A DNA stretch of 29,892 nucleotides from NCBI GenBank assembly GCA_029933365.1, contig JAOZOH010000032.1:1-29892 (forward strand). Reading direction: 5' to 3'. This DNA comes from Desulfuromusa sp. (GTDB lineage: Bacteria; Desulfobacterota; Desulfuromonadia; Desulfuromonadales; Geopsychrobacteraceae). The first letter of the stretch is position 1; every line of letters begins with the position of its first letter. Shown here in pieces: positions 16,560 through 24,969 of the stretch. A program made the translations under genes and the position numbers. The notes under the pieces were generated by a model. The model was not told where the DNA came from, searched no databases, and worked only from the letters and a program-made list of their open reading frames with translations.

Positions 16560-17762
16560 TCAAACCTTTAACAACAGTGTTTCTGGATTATCAATGTAGC
16601 CTTTGACCTGTTTGAGGAAGCTCACTGCTTGCTGACCATCAATGATACGATGATCATAACTGAGGGCGATGTTCATCATCGAACGAATGATAATCTCGCC
16701 ACCAACAACAACAGCACGATCCTGTATCGCGTGCATACCAAGGATTGCACTCTGTGGTGGATTGAGAATCGGAGTGGACAGGACTGATCCATAAATTCCA
16801 TCGTTACTGATGGTAAAAGTTCCATTTTGCAGCTCATCAAGAGTCAACTCTCCGGTACTTGCCCGTTCAGCAAAGTCACGGATGGTTTTCTCAACCTCAT
16901 CAAAGTGTAGAGTATCGGCATTTCGGACAACAGGAACCACCAGCCCTCTTTTACTTCCAACGGCCACAGCGATATCGTAATAATTATGATAGACAATATC
17001 GTTACCTTCAATACTACCATTGACCTCCGGGTAACTTTTTAACGCCTCGGCACATGCCTTGACAAAGAAAGACATAAAACCCAAAGAGACCCCGTACTTT
17101 TCCTGAAAGGACTCCTTGTAAGTCTTGCACACGGCCATCACCCGACTCATATCGATTTCGTTGAATGTCGTCAACATGGCAGTATCTTGCTTCACCTGCA
17201 ACAGGTGTTCGGCAATTTTTTTCTGCAGTTGCGACATGGGTACCCGGGTGATGCGCTCAGCAGTGTCAACCGGTAGTATGGATTGAACTGTTGGTGCTGG
17301 TATCGACGCCGCTGCAGGTTTGATGGGAACCGGTTTTGCTGCTGCTTCCACAGCTGGAGGAATATCATCAACAATAATTCGCCCATCGTGACCGCTTCCC
17401 GTCAGGGTGGCTGGCTCAACGCCCCGCTCTGCTGCCAACTTTGGAACCGCCGGGTTCATTGGCGCCGGTTCTGCTGCAGGAGCTGGTGCAAATTCTACGT
17501 TGTCATTGACAACAGCAGAGGAGCTGGCCGTGGCAGTTTCATCAATCTTGCCAATCACCGCACCAATCTTAATTGTTTCTCCCTGTCCAGCTAAAACAAT
17601 CAACATCCCGGAAGCCTCAGCGTTGAGTTCAACATTAACCTTTTCAGTTTCAAGCTCTAAAAGAAGATCATCTTTTTCGACATACTCACCATTCTTTTTG
17701 AACCATTTACCGATCTCCGCTTTGACAATCGACTCACCAACCTGGGGAACTATAATATCCAT
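16560..17762 (-). CDS. sucB: 2-oxoglutarate dehydrogenase E2, dihydrolipoyl succinyltransferase
   Basis: The core subunit of 2-oxoglutarate dehydrogenase, transferring the succinyl group to CoA. Domains in order: one lipoyl domain with lysine K41 in LETEKVNVEL, an alanine/proline-rich linker, the small E1/E3-binding domain (PKLAAERGVEPATLTGSGHDGRI), a second linker, and the catalytic domain ending in SYDHRIIDG with H371 and D375. The single lipoyl domain and ending DNPETLLLKV point to SucB rather than AceF. The frame begins at 17774, but the ATG at 17762 has AGGA five bases before it, and homology (MDIIVPQVGES) starts there. A promoter lies at 17890-17918. No sucA is next to it, which is unusual. 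Confidence 0.92.
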   Translation of the reverse strand: MDIIVPQVGESIVKAEIGKWFKKNGEYVEKDDLLLELETEKVNVELNAEASGMLIVLAGQGETIKIGAVIGKIDETATASSSAVVNDNVEFAPAPAAEPAPMNPAVPKLAAERGVEPATLTGSGHDGRIIVDDIPPAVEAAAKPVPIKPAAASIPAPTVQSILPVDTAERITRVPMSQLQKKIAEHLLQVKQDTAMLTTFNEIDMSRVMAVCKTYKESFQEKYGVSLGFMSFFVKACAEALKSYPEVNGSIEGNDIVYHNYYDIAVAVGSKRGLVVPVVRNADTLHFDEVEKTIRDFAERASTGELTLDELQNGTFTISNDGIYGSVLSTPILNPPQSAILGMHAIQDRAVVVGGEIIIRSMMNIALSYDHRIIDGQQAVSFLKQVKGYIDNPETLLLKV

Positions 17763-17889
17763 ATCAATCCTCATTCTGAGAGCACTATCTAAAATTTGCT
17801 ACTGCTCCACTTTATGAATCCTGTTTGAACCGACGGCGGTACTGGTGGGACGCTTTCTGCCAATCTTGCAGTCTGCACTGTCAGCACAA

Positions 17890-17918
17890 AGTATAAATCA
17901 GTCGTCCATCTGCCGCAA
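17890..17918 (-). promoter_or_regulatory. Candidate promoter of sucB-lpdA
   Basis: On the minus strand TTGCGG (17913-17918) and TATACT (17890-17895, five of six matches) are 17 bases apart. This leaves an untranslated leader of about 120 bases before sucB. I recognised no riboswitch in that leader. Confidence 0.45.
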
Positions 17919-17984
17919 TAAGGTAACAAAATAAAGGAGATAGAAAGAAATAATCTTACTTAATTAAAATAGATAAATAAACCA

Positions 17985-18014
17985 TTGACTCGCCATAACT
18001 TTTACTGCTATTCT
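17985..18014 (+). promoter_or_regulatory. Promoter of the YjfB-like small gene
   Basis: TTGACT (17985-17990) and TATTCT (18009-18014) are 18 bases apart, a plausible sigma70 promoter about 34 bases before the ATG. An overlapping TAAA at 17974-17977 followed after 14 bases by GCCATAAC also resembles the flagellar sigma28 pattern (TAAA, 15 bases, GCCGATAA), with one base less. Confidence 0.5.
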
Positions 18015-18047
18015 GACACCGTACTAACAACGCAAAAGGAGCAGGAT

Positions 18048-18236
18048 ATGGCAATGGAAGTCTCTGGTTCCATGAGTGTCGCAGCTCAGGCGATGTCAAC
18101 CAATAAAACCCAGGCAGGATTTGACGTTTTGACCAAAACTCTGGAAAAAACCGAGCAAATGCAAACCGGCGAACAACAACGCCTGCAACTGGCAGAACAG
18201 ACCGGAAAAGGTCTACACCTCGATATTAAAGCCTGA
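18048..18236 (+). CDS. YjfB-like small putative motility protein
   Basis: A 62-residue cytoplasmic protein without a signal peptide. The pattern of a small-residue N-terminus (SGSMSVAAQAMS), then a helical segment AGFDVLTKTLEKTEQ and an ending GKGLHLDIKA resembles the YjfB family (putative motility protein), found in flagellated bacteria, whose function is not known to me. The frame is open from 17985, but AAAGGAG six bases before the ATG at 18048 fixes the start. It is divergent from sucB and converges with the thioesterase gene 44 bases downstream. The family call rests on general pattern only. Confidence 0.6.
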   Translation: MAMEVSGSMSVAAQAMSTNKTQAGFDVLTKTLEKTEQMQTGEQQRLQLAEQTGKGLHLDIKA

Positions 18237-18280
18237 ATTTACTCAGATCCGACTCAAAACCTCGGGAGCAATGGTAGTTA

Positions 18281-18646
18281 TTAGGTCTCTGCCATACCGA
18301 GTCCACAAGGTCGACCCGCCTTATTCAACCGCACAAAAGTCACTGAAATACTGAAGACCTCTTTTTCTTGAGAAGCACCGGGAGCATCTGCATAAACCAC
18401 AACGCTATAGGTTGCAGAGGTTCTACCCTGTTTAATTTTTTCCGTATGAAAACGTAAGATAGAACCATTTTCAACCCGATACTTAAATCGACAGGCATCC
18501 ATCCCGACAGTCACCAGATTGCTACCAGAATATTCTCGTGAAGCAGCCATCCAGGCATTTTCATCGACCCATTTCAGCATTACACCGCCAAACAGGTAAC
18601 CATGATGATTTAAATGTTCTGGTCTAACCAGGGTAAAATTATCCAT
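18281..18646 (-). CDS. Hot-dog-fold acyl-CoA thioesterase
   Basis: A 121-residue acyl-CoA thioesterase of the YciA/Acot hot-dog family, hydrolysing acyl-CoA to free acid and CoA. The segment LNHHGYLFGGVMLKWVDENAWMAA (about residues 13-36) is the family signature: the Asn-His/Gly-x-Leu-Phe-Gly-Gly turn followed by the acidic D/E pair of the central helix. The frame is open up to 18688, but GAGGGA seven bases before the ATG at 18646 and the start of family similarity support the shorter form. This ATG overlaps the lipA stop by eight bases, so both are cotranscribed. The natural substrate is not evident; the link to lipA suggests an acyl-CoA metabolic theme but does not prove one. Confidence 0.82.
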   Translation of the reverse strand: MDNFTLVRPEHLNHHGYLFGGVMLKWVDENAWMAASREYSGSNLVTVGMDACRFKYRVENGSILRFHTEKIKQGRTSATYSVVVYADAPGASQEKEVFSISVTFVRLNKAGRPCGLGMAET

Positions 18647-19526
18647 GGGTCGTCCCTCTTCTACTGGAATCATATTGCTCTTCTGCATGATACGAAGAAC
18701 GCACCAAAGGTCCCGCTTCTACATGAGCAAAGCCAAGGGCAAGCCCTTTTTCGGCATAATCAGAAAATTCTTGTGGAGGCACATAACGCTGTACGGGAAA
18801 ATGGTGACGTGACGGAGCCAGATACTGCCCCAAAGTCAATAACTGACAGTTGTGCTCGCGTAGATCGGTCATCACCCGCAGAACTTCCTCCTCAGTTTCT
18901 CCCATCCCCAACATCAACCCGGATTTGGTTATTATATCAGGATTCTGCCGATGAACCTCTGCCAGAAGAGACAGGCTACGTTGATATTCAGCTTCCGGGC
19001 GCACTTGCGAATAGAGTCGCGGAACCGTTTCAACATTATGGCCAAGGATATCCGGCTTTTCTGCAAGAATAGTGGCGAGAGCTTCCCAATTACCTTGCAG
19101 ATCTGAAATTAATAGCTCAATCCGGCATTCGCTGGTTAATTTACGGATCTCTCTGATTAAATCAACAAACTGACTTGCTCCACCATCGATCAGATCATCC
19201 CGGGTCACAGTGGTTATGACAGCATGGTTGAGTTCCAGCTCATAAATTGCTTTGGCCACCTTCCGTGGTTCTTCAGGATCAGGCAGTTCAAGGTGACCAC
19301 TGGCAACATTACAGAAACGACAGTGCCGGCTACAAATAGTGCCGAGAATCATAAAGGTAGCCGTACCTTGACTCCAACACTCACCTTGATTGGGACAAGC
19401 AGCACTGCGACAAACAGAATTAAGCCCGTGAAGACGATGGTAACGATCAATCCGAGTATAGTTTTCCCCCGCAGGAAATTTGACTTTAAGCCAGTCAGGC
19501 TTGCGAATATGGTTTACATTCTTCAT
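18639..19526 (-). CDS. lipA: Lipoyl synthase
   Basis: A radical SAM enzyme inserting two sulfur atoms into octanoyl groups bound to lipoyl domains. All ligands are present: auxiliary cluster cysteines C39-x4-C44-x5-C50 (CRSAACPNQGEC), radical SAM cluster C65-x3-C69-x2-C72 (CSRHCRFC), and the C-terminal RSSY motif (276-279) that supplies a serine ligand. Length is 295 residues, near the shorter end of the family. AAGGGA precedes the ATG by five bases. It lies close to sucB-lpdA, whose E2 needs lipoate, and overlaps the thioesterase gene. No lipB is in view. Confidence 0.95.
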   Translation of the reverse strand: MKNVNHIRKPDWLKVKFPAGENYTRIDRYHRLHGLNSVCRSAACPNQGECWSQGTATFMILGTICSRHCRFCNVASGHLELPDPEEPRKVAKAIYELELNHAVITTVTRDDLIDGGASQFVDLIREIRKLTSECRIELLISDLQGNWEALATILAEKPDILGHNVETVPRLYSQVRPEAEYQRSLSLLAEVHRQNPDIITKSGLMLGMGETEEEVLRVMTDLREHNCQLLTLGQYLAPSRHHFPVQRYVPPQEFSDYAEKGLALGFAHVEAGPLVRSSYHAEEQYDSSRRGTTHG

Positions 19527-19618
19527 CGGTATCCCTTATTAAAATTTAAATTGGTGGACAAATCGACAAAACTCACCTGTTACAATAAAATGCAACGATA
19601 TAAGAGGGCATGTGTTCT

Positions 19619-20929
19619 TCAACCTGTCAATTCACTTGCCAACAATTCACTTTGCTCCAAAACTCGATCTGCCTCTATCCGTGCGACATCAGGTGGATAG
19701 CCGTATTTCATCAACACTTTTTTAACCAGCAAGCGCAATTTTGCTTTTACATCAGCTCGTTTATCCCAATCAACCGTTGCATTTTTTCGGATGATATCAA
19801 CGATCAAATGAATCAATTCCTTCATTTTATTATCTTCCAAATATTGCGTAGAGCTGTTTTGCGAAAGAATCGAGTAAAAGGCATATTCCTGTGGGGTTAA
19901 TCCTAACTCGTCGGCTTTATGATCCTCCAGCTTCATCTCTCTGGCGATATCAGAAAGCTCTTTAATGACTTGAGCTGTATCAATTTGGTTGTTGTGATAG
20001 CGTTTAATTGCTGCGGCAAGCATTTCTGAAAACTTTTTGCCCTGTATTGTGTTTTTACGCTTTCTGATTTTAACTTCGTCGTTCAACAGTTTTTTGAGCA
20101 ATTCAAAGGCAAGATTCTCATGCTCCATATTTTTAACTTCAAGCAGAAACTCATCCGATAGAATATCCAGAGAAGGGGCACTTACACCTGCTGCGGCAAA
20201 AATATCGACAACACCATCACTACTTAATGCATCATCCACAATCTGACGGATCGCCGTATCAACCTGGATATCCGTTTTCCCGCCCCCAGCACCGCCTGAC
20301 TGCATAAATTTATTGATTCTTGCTTTGATCGCTTGAAAAAAAGCGATTTGATCTTTGATTGTTTCAGACTCATAACTTGGCACCGCCATGATGTACAGTT
20401 TTGATAATGCGGTCACTTCGGCGATAAAACGTTCCTTGGTTTTTTCATCTTTTAAAATAAAATTTTGCGCCGCCAACAATATTTTCAACTTTTCACCGGT
20501 TGGGGCAACAAAATATTGTTCGGTGTCGAAACCATGAAACATCTGCGTAACAATCTCAAACTTGGCATTCATAGCAGCGATAATTTCGCTCACATCTGGG
20601 GCAACACTCCCTTGCCCACCACTAGCGGTATAATCCTTCATCGCCGAGCGCAAATCCTGTCCGATACCGATATAATCGACAATCAAACCACCCGGCTTAT
20701 CTTTATAAACCCGATTAACTCTGGCGATAGCCTGCATCAATGCTGCCCCCTGCATTTTTCGGTCAATATAAAGGGTATGCAACGGCGGCGCATCGAATCC
20801 GGTCAGCCACATAGACTGGACAATAACCAGCTGCAACTCATCATGGCTATCTTTAAGTCTGATCGCTAAAAGTTGCCGATTTTTTATTGGTATGATGCGG
20901 TTGAAAGCTGGCAGGGTCATCCGAGGCAC
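19619..20929 (-). CDS. hsdR: HsdR, C-terminal part (downstream of frameshift)
   Basis: The second half of the type I restriction endonuclease subunit, in the frame one base off from the first half. Real homology begins near the frameshift at 20880, so the residues coded before that (from an apparent GTG at 20929) are a shadow of the other frame. It carries the rest of the second motor domain: [15 protein letters not shown] and [23 protein letters not shown] (helicase motifs V-VI), then the helical C-terminal region that docks onto the methyltransferase (about 19620-20500), including KYGYPPDVA near the end. Without readthrough of the frameshift it would have no start signal of its own; I see no good ribosome binding site. 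Confidence 0.85.
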   Translation of the reverse strand: MPRMTLPAFNRIIPIKNRQLLAIRLKDSHDELQLVIVQSMWLTGFDAPPLHTLYIDRKMQGAALMQAIARVNRVYKDKPGGLIVDYIGIGQDLRSAMKDYTASGGQGSVAPDVSEIIAAMNAKFEIVTQMFHGFDTEQYFVAPTGEKLKILLAAQNFILKDEKTKERFIAEVTALSKLYIMAVPSYESETIKDQIAFFQAIKARINKFMQSGGAGGGKTDIQVDTAIRQIVDDALSSDGVVDIFAAAGVSAPSLDILSDEFLLEVKNMEHENLAFELLKKLLNDEVKIRKRKNTIQGKKFSEMLAAAIKRYHNNQIDTAQVIKELSDIAREMKLEDHKADELGLTPQEYAFYSILSQNSSTQYLEDNKMKELIHLIVDIIRKNATVDWDKRADVKAKLRLLVKKVLMKYGYPPDVARIEADRVLEQSELLASELTG

Positions 20930-22781
20930 TGGTCATCACCACCTTGATGGTTCCTTTAGCCAAATCAACATGATGCCATTTGGGTTTTATCTTGATAATC
21001 TGCTCATATAAATCAACCGCAATCTGGCGCGTCATACAGACAATCATCCCCTTGCCTTCAAACACCTCCTGCCTTGCTTCAAAATGGGAAACAATATCCT
21101 CGGCAACATCATGCAAACGTTCAGGATGGCCGACAATAGCATTGATCTGGGCATTTTTCTTTTTAGCCTGTTCCAACTGTTGCGCAGTTGCCCCGTCAAT
21201 TTCATCAATCAAACCATCTATTTTATCGCTAACGTCTTGATTGAACTTGATCTTAACCAGACGGCTTTCGTAACTTAAAGGAACCGTTGCGCCATCTTCT
21301 ACCGCTTGAGCGATATCATAAATATCGATGTAGCCACCAAAAACCTTTTGGGTGTCGCGATCTTCTTTTTCGATAGGGGTTCCGGTAAAACCGATAAATG
21401 ACGCATGGGGTAAGGCATCGCGCAAATACTTGGCATTTCCATACTTAATGTTGCCATCCTTGTCGACCTTACCCACAAAACCATATTGGCTGCGGTGAGC
21501 CTCATCCGCCATCACCACAATGTTTGATCGCAAGGATAACGTATCAAAATTGCGGTTGCCATCTTCAGGATAAAATTTTTGGATGGTAGTAAAAACAATC
21601 CCGCCACCGGTCACCTGCAATAACTCTTTTAACGTTTTTCGACTACTCGCCTGAACCGGTTTTTGCCGTAACAGCGGAGCACAATTGCCAAAAGTGGTAA
21701 AAAGCTGATCATCCAGATCGTTTCTATCGGTCAAAACTACAATAGTCGGATTCTGCATCGCCGGTTCTACCACCAACTGCCCGGCATAAAAAACCATCGA
21801 AAGGGATTTACCGCTACCCTGTGTATGCCAGACCACACCAATTTTACGATCACCTTCCGGTTGATCTTTGATAGATGGAACCCCGAAATTTTCCGGATCT
21901 TCTGCCACCATTGGTAAAGTATCTTTAATCGCCCGTAAGGTTGATTGAACTGCTTTTTCAACCAGATAATATTGATGATAAGCAGCAATCTTCTTAATTT
22001 TGACCAGCGACAAAAGCCCCGTCTTCTCATCTTTTACTTCTTCAGATTCAAAGACAGTGTTGAAGCGGATCAGCTTTAGCAGAACCGATTTTTGCAGCAT
22101 CCGTTGGGCTAAAACTTGTAACTCAGGCAGGATACCATTCTCTTTTTTGTCGGGAGATTTCCAGGCTAAAAAGCGGGAAAACGGCGCAGAAACTGATGAG
22201 GTACGAGCATCCACCCCATCGGAGATAACACACAAGGCGTTATAGTAAAAAATTGAGGGGATAGCGTTTTTATAGTTCTGGATTTGGGTATAGGCGCGTT
22301 CCAACGTTGCCTTTTCGTTGATGGCACTTTTAAGCTCAACCACCACCAATGGTAAGCCGTTGACAAATAGCACCACATCGAGACGTTTGGATTGATTATT
22401 TTCCTTAATGACAAATTGGTTGACGACCAGAAAATCATTATTTTCAGGGGTATCAAAATCGATCAACTTCACTTGCAGACCAATCGTCTCATCCTGTTTG
22501 AAATATTCGACCGTCACCCCGTCGGTGAGCATCTGGTGGAATTTTTCATTGTTGGTCATAATGTCATTGGAGCCAAGGTGCATAGCATGCTGAAAAGCTT
22601 CAATTCGGGCAGATTCTGGTAAATTGGGGTTGAGTTTTTTAAGCGCAGATTTAAACTGCGATTCCAGCACTACCGTGTCAAATGGACGATCTAAATCGGT
22701 ACCGTGGAAATACTCGTATCCCTGTACCTGTAGCAGATCGATTAAGTTTTGTTCGATAGCATCTTCGGTTAAATCAATCAT
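20853..22781 (-). CDS. hsdR: HsdR, N-terminal part: nuclease and first motor domain
   Basis: The restriction and DNA-translocation subunit of a type I system. It starts at ATG 22781, overlapping the fic stop by four bases (a TTG at 22793 is an alternative). The PD-(D/E)xK nuclease site is D135 in LDVVLFVNG and E149-L-K151; the motor has Walker A TQGSGKS (about 320-326), DEAH (about 426-429) and FIGFTGTP (about 463-470). The reading frame ends at 20853 after 35 residues of normal alignment loss: true homology stops near NKK at 20886, where the A-run shifts the frame. Joined with the downstream part, the protein would have about 1,050 residues, a normal HsdR length. Confidence 0.9.
   Translation of the reverse strand: MIDLTEDAIEQNLIDLLQVQGYEYFHGTDLDRPFDTVVLESQFKSALKKLNPNLPESARIEAFQHAMHLGSNDIMTNNEKFHQMLTDGVTVEYFKQDETIGLQVKLIDFDTPENNDFLVVNQFVIKENNQSKRLDVVLFVNGLPLVVVELKSAINEKATLERAYTQIQNYKNAIPSIFYYNALCVISDGVDARTSSVSAPFSRFLAWKSPDKKENGILPELQVLAQRMLQKSVLLKLIRFNTVFESEEVKDEKTGLLSLVKIKKIAAYHQYYLVEKAVQSTLRAIKDTLPMVAEDPENFGVPSIKDQPEGDRKIGVVWHTQGSGKSLSMVFYAGQLVVEPAMQNPTIVVLTDRNDLDDQLFTTFGNCAPLLRQKPVQASSRKTLKELLQVTGGGIVFTTIQKFYPEDGNRNFDTLSLRSNIVVMADEAHRSQYGFVGKVDKDGNIKYGNAKYLRDALPHASFIGFTGTPIEKEDRDTQKVFGGYIDIYDIAQAVEDGATVPLSYESRLVKIKFNQDVSDKIDGLIDEIDGATAQQLEQAKKKNAQINAIVGHPERLHDVAEDIVSHFEARQEVFEGKGMIVCMTRQIAVDLYEQIIKIKPKWHHVDLAKGTIKVVMTSASDDPASFQPHHTNKKSATFSDQT
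20880..20885 (-). other. Frameshift site in hsdR: run of six A's (minus strand)
   Basis: The minus strand reads ACC AAT AAA AAA TCG here. With five A's it would read T-N-K-N-R-Q-L-L-A and continue straight into the second part, matching the conserved HsdR joint (PH-x2-N, then LLA-x-R, then D-x-W-L-T-G-F-D). One extra A therefore explains the break. Causes may be a sequencing error, a true mutation, phase variation by polymerase slippage, or transcriptional slippage. Confidence 0.85.
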
Positions 22782-23755
22782 AACACTTGCCAATGGCCGG
22801 CTTTATCTGATCCAACCCGAACCAGTCGGTTGCCCTCTTGTAATACCTTAATAGCTCTAGCGATAGTTCGAATATCCTTACCTATGTGATCTGCTAGTTG
22901 TTGGCGAGTGATAGATCTATTGTTTTGCATCAAGGCAATAATGGCATCAGGTGTCTTCAAACCTGCGATATTTACAGGGGCATTTACGAGGGCGTTTGCG
23001 GGGGCGTTTTTCTCAATAGTTTGCAAAATGATATTGAGCATAAACAGGATAAAAGCGGTACTTTCGCCATCGCTTCCAGATTGTTGCAAAGCCTGATAAT
23101 AGTTTTGCTGTTCCGTTTTTATCATGTTTTCGATCGGAATCAGTGTAAACAGCGGATTCCAGCGATACAACATGAGATATTGCCACAAGCGACCCATACG
23201 ACCGTTGCCATCAATAAAAGGATGGATAAATTCAAACTCGTAATGAAAAACGCTACTGACAATTAACGGGTGCGCTTTGGTTGTTTTTAGCCATTGAAAT
23301 AAATCTGCCATCAAACCACTAACGCGATCTGCCGGTGGAGCAATATGGCTGACACCTTCGGCACCATAGACACCGACAGCCTTGCGCCTAAAATCTCCTG
23401 CATGAGTCAATAGCTCTCCCATCAATAAACGATGAGCATCCCTGAGGTGTTCTATGTTTTTATGATCTAACTCTGTAACGTGCTGATAAACCTTTATTGC
23501 CCCTTGCGCCTCGGCAATCTCCCGCACAGAACCCAGCACTGGATTGCCTTCCAATACCGCGGTTATTTGCTGTTCATCAAGGGTATTTCCCTCAATTTGC
23601 AAAGTACCGGTAATAGTTTTGATTTGACTGATTTTACGTAATCTTGGGGCTTGCGGGCTTTGTTGCAAATGGTCGATTTTCCCTAAGGCATTCGAAATAT
23701 CGGCAATGAGATTAATCATTTCATCAGTGATGGTGAAAGGGGGCTGATAGCTCAT
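22778..23755 (-). CDS. fic: Fic-domain protein (probable AMP transferase) with C-terminal winged helix
   Basis: A 325-residue class II Fic protein; the family attaches AMP, less often another nucleotide, to target proteins. The catalytic motif is complete: H178-PFIDGNGRMG-R189. The N-terminal self-inhibition motif TxxxE(G) is present as T51-LQI-E55-G56-N57, so activity is expected to be restrained until released. After a short repetitive linker (NAPANALVNAPVN, about 250-262) comes a winged-helix-like DNA-binding region (TPDAIIALMQNNRSITRQQLA and following). The gene starts four bases inside hsdS and its stop overlaps hsdR, so it is an integral part of the restriction operon. The target is unknown; possible roles include regulating the Hsd proteins or the host on infection. 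Confidence 0.88.
   Translation of the reverse strand: MSYQPPFTITDEMINLIADISNALGKIDHLQQSPQAPRLRKISQIKTITGTLQIEGNTLDEQQITAVLEGNPVLGSVREIAEAQGAIKVYQHVTELDHKNIEHLRDAHRLLMGELLTHAGDFRRKAVGVYGAEGVSHIAPPADRVSGLMADLFQWLKTTKAHPLIVSSVFHYEFEFIHPFIDGNGRMGRLWQYLMLYRWNPLFTLIPIENMIKTEQQNYYQALQQSGSDGESTAFILFMLNIILQTIEKNAPANALVNAPVNIAGLKTPDAIIALMQNNRSITRQQLADHIGKDIRTIARAIKVLQEGNRLVRVGSDKAGHWQVL
22971..23012 (-). repeat. Three 12-bp tandem repeats inside fic
   Basis: Plus-strand units ATTTACAGGGGC, ATTTACGAGGGC and GTTTGCGGGGGC follow each other, then a partial GTTTTT. They encode a four-residue repeat (APAN, ALVN, APVN) in the linker between the Fic domain and the C-terminal helix-turn-helix domain. In-frame copy-number change would alter the linker length. 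Confidence 0.7.
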
Positions 23756-24969
23756 GATGACACCCTGATTTCACCAGACATTAATTTAGGTAATAGGGTG
23801 TCGCGGGTTTTTGTGAGGGTTTGGATTTGGGATGTGTTGTTTTTAATTTTTTCGAATATTGGATGCAGCAACGCATTAAATTTTTTAATTACATCCGCAG
23901 CAGGTAACAACATTTCAAAATTCATCAAGTTTGTTTGATTTATTTTAAGTTGAACTGCTCCATTAACAATACTTGCGACTCTCCGTCTTTTTAGAAAAAC
24001 ATACAACGCTGCTGTTGAAAAATTGTTTTTACCTTGTAAAACATGAGTATGGTTATTAACCCAAAACTTCCCCCATACGTACTGCAGAAACGGGTAACCT
24101 TTATCGTCCATCACCGAACCATCCTCAGCCATTAAAAGATACGTGCCATCAAACAAGTAATCATCTATATAATCCATAGCTTTGGTAGCACCATAATATG
24201 GATACGTACCTTGCCGCCCTTGTCTCTCATTAGATGATAGGGGAATACGTTTTGAATCAAAAATATTTACCACATCCTTTAGTTTCCCAACCCGCCACCC
24301 CTTCGGAATTTCCCCAAGTTCGCTATCAACCATTTCCCCCGTAGCACCGGGATAGTTGAAATTAACAAACCACTCCTTAAAAATCGTCTGGGCGAGGGTT
24401 TCCAGTGTCTCGTTTTGCGCTCGCAGGATTTCTATCTTTTCATCAAATGATGAGAGGATATTGGCGATGGCTTTTTGTTCTGGGAGGGATGGGAGTAACA
24501 GGTTTATACTTTTTACCGTTTTTGTTGGTGTAGCAATAGCTGGCACACCAACTTGAGAAGAATTCATTAGTAACTCGTATTGACCAATCCTACTTTTCAA
24601 AAAATACAACAAATATTTTGCATCTATTTTTTCATCATCAGGAGTAAATCTTAACTGAGATTGAGAAGTGACATATCTGGGATAATAACCAACAGGAACT
24701 AAACTTACTTGGCCAAGTGTTCCCCGATGAGTAATGATTATATCGCCAGAGTAAGCAACACTCCTCTTTAGACTGTCTGCCTTCTCTTCTGACACATACG
24801 AAAAGTCACCGCAAACATAATATTCAGCTAGATTACCTCCCTTAATAACTGGGACTCCTGCATCAATAAATGAATCAACTTTTAAATTAGAGCCAAATGG
24901 CCCCATAGCAATATCACTGATATTTTCCCCCAACGTAGTCTTAACCCACCCCTCCGGCAATTCACGCAT
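23752..24969 (-). CDS. hsdS: Type I restriction-modification specificity subunit HsdS
   Basis: The DNA-recognition subunit of the M2S methylase and R2M2S restriction complex, 405 residues. It has two target recognition domains: the first begins LPEGWVKTTLGE and holds GPFGSNLK and THRGTLGQV; the second begins LGEIPKGWRVGKLKDV and holds the PYYGATK motif. Each is followed by the conserved helix (LPEQKAIANILSSFDEKIE with QNETLETLAQTIFKEWF; KIKNNTSQIQTLTKTRDTLLPKLMSG). The ATG at 24969 has GGGAGGA about six bases upstream and is preferred to a TTG at 24984. It overlaps the KilA-N gene by eight bases and fic by four. Only one hsdS and no invertible repeats are seen, so specificity switching by recombination is unlikely here. 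Confidence 0.92.
   Translation of the reverse strand: MRELPEGWVKTTLGENISDIAMGPFGSNLKVDSFIDAGVPVIKGGNLAEYYVCGDFSYVSEEKADSLKRSVAYSGDIIITHRGTLGQVSLVPVGYYPRYVTSQSQLRFTPDDEKIDAKYLLYFLKSRIGQYELLMNSSQVGVPAIATPTKTVKSINLLLPSLPEQKAIANILSSFDEKIEILRAQNETLETLAQTIFKEWFVNFNYPGATGEMVDSELGEIPKGWRVGKLKDVVNIFDSKRIPLSSNERQGRQGTYPYYGATKAMDYIDDYLFDGTYLLMAEDGSVMDDKGYPFLQYVWGKFWVNNHTHVLQGKNNFSTAALYVFLKRRRVASIVNGAVQLKINQTNLMNFEMLLPAADVIKKFNALLHPIFEKIKNNTSQIQTLTKTRDTLLPKLMSGEIRVSS

Noticed and set aside
22898..23266. 122-codon plus-strand ORF opposite fic
   Set aside because: Shadow frame of a well supported Fic gene; no ribosome binding site and no recognisable domain.
23752..24969. Invertible hsdS cassettes as a specificity switch
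   Set aside because: There is only one hsdS gene, and no inverted partial copy or recombinase nearby.
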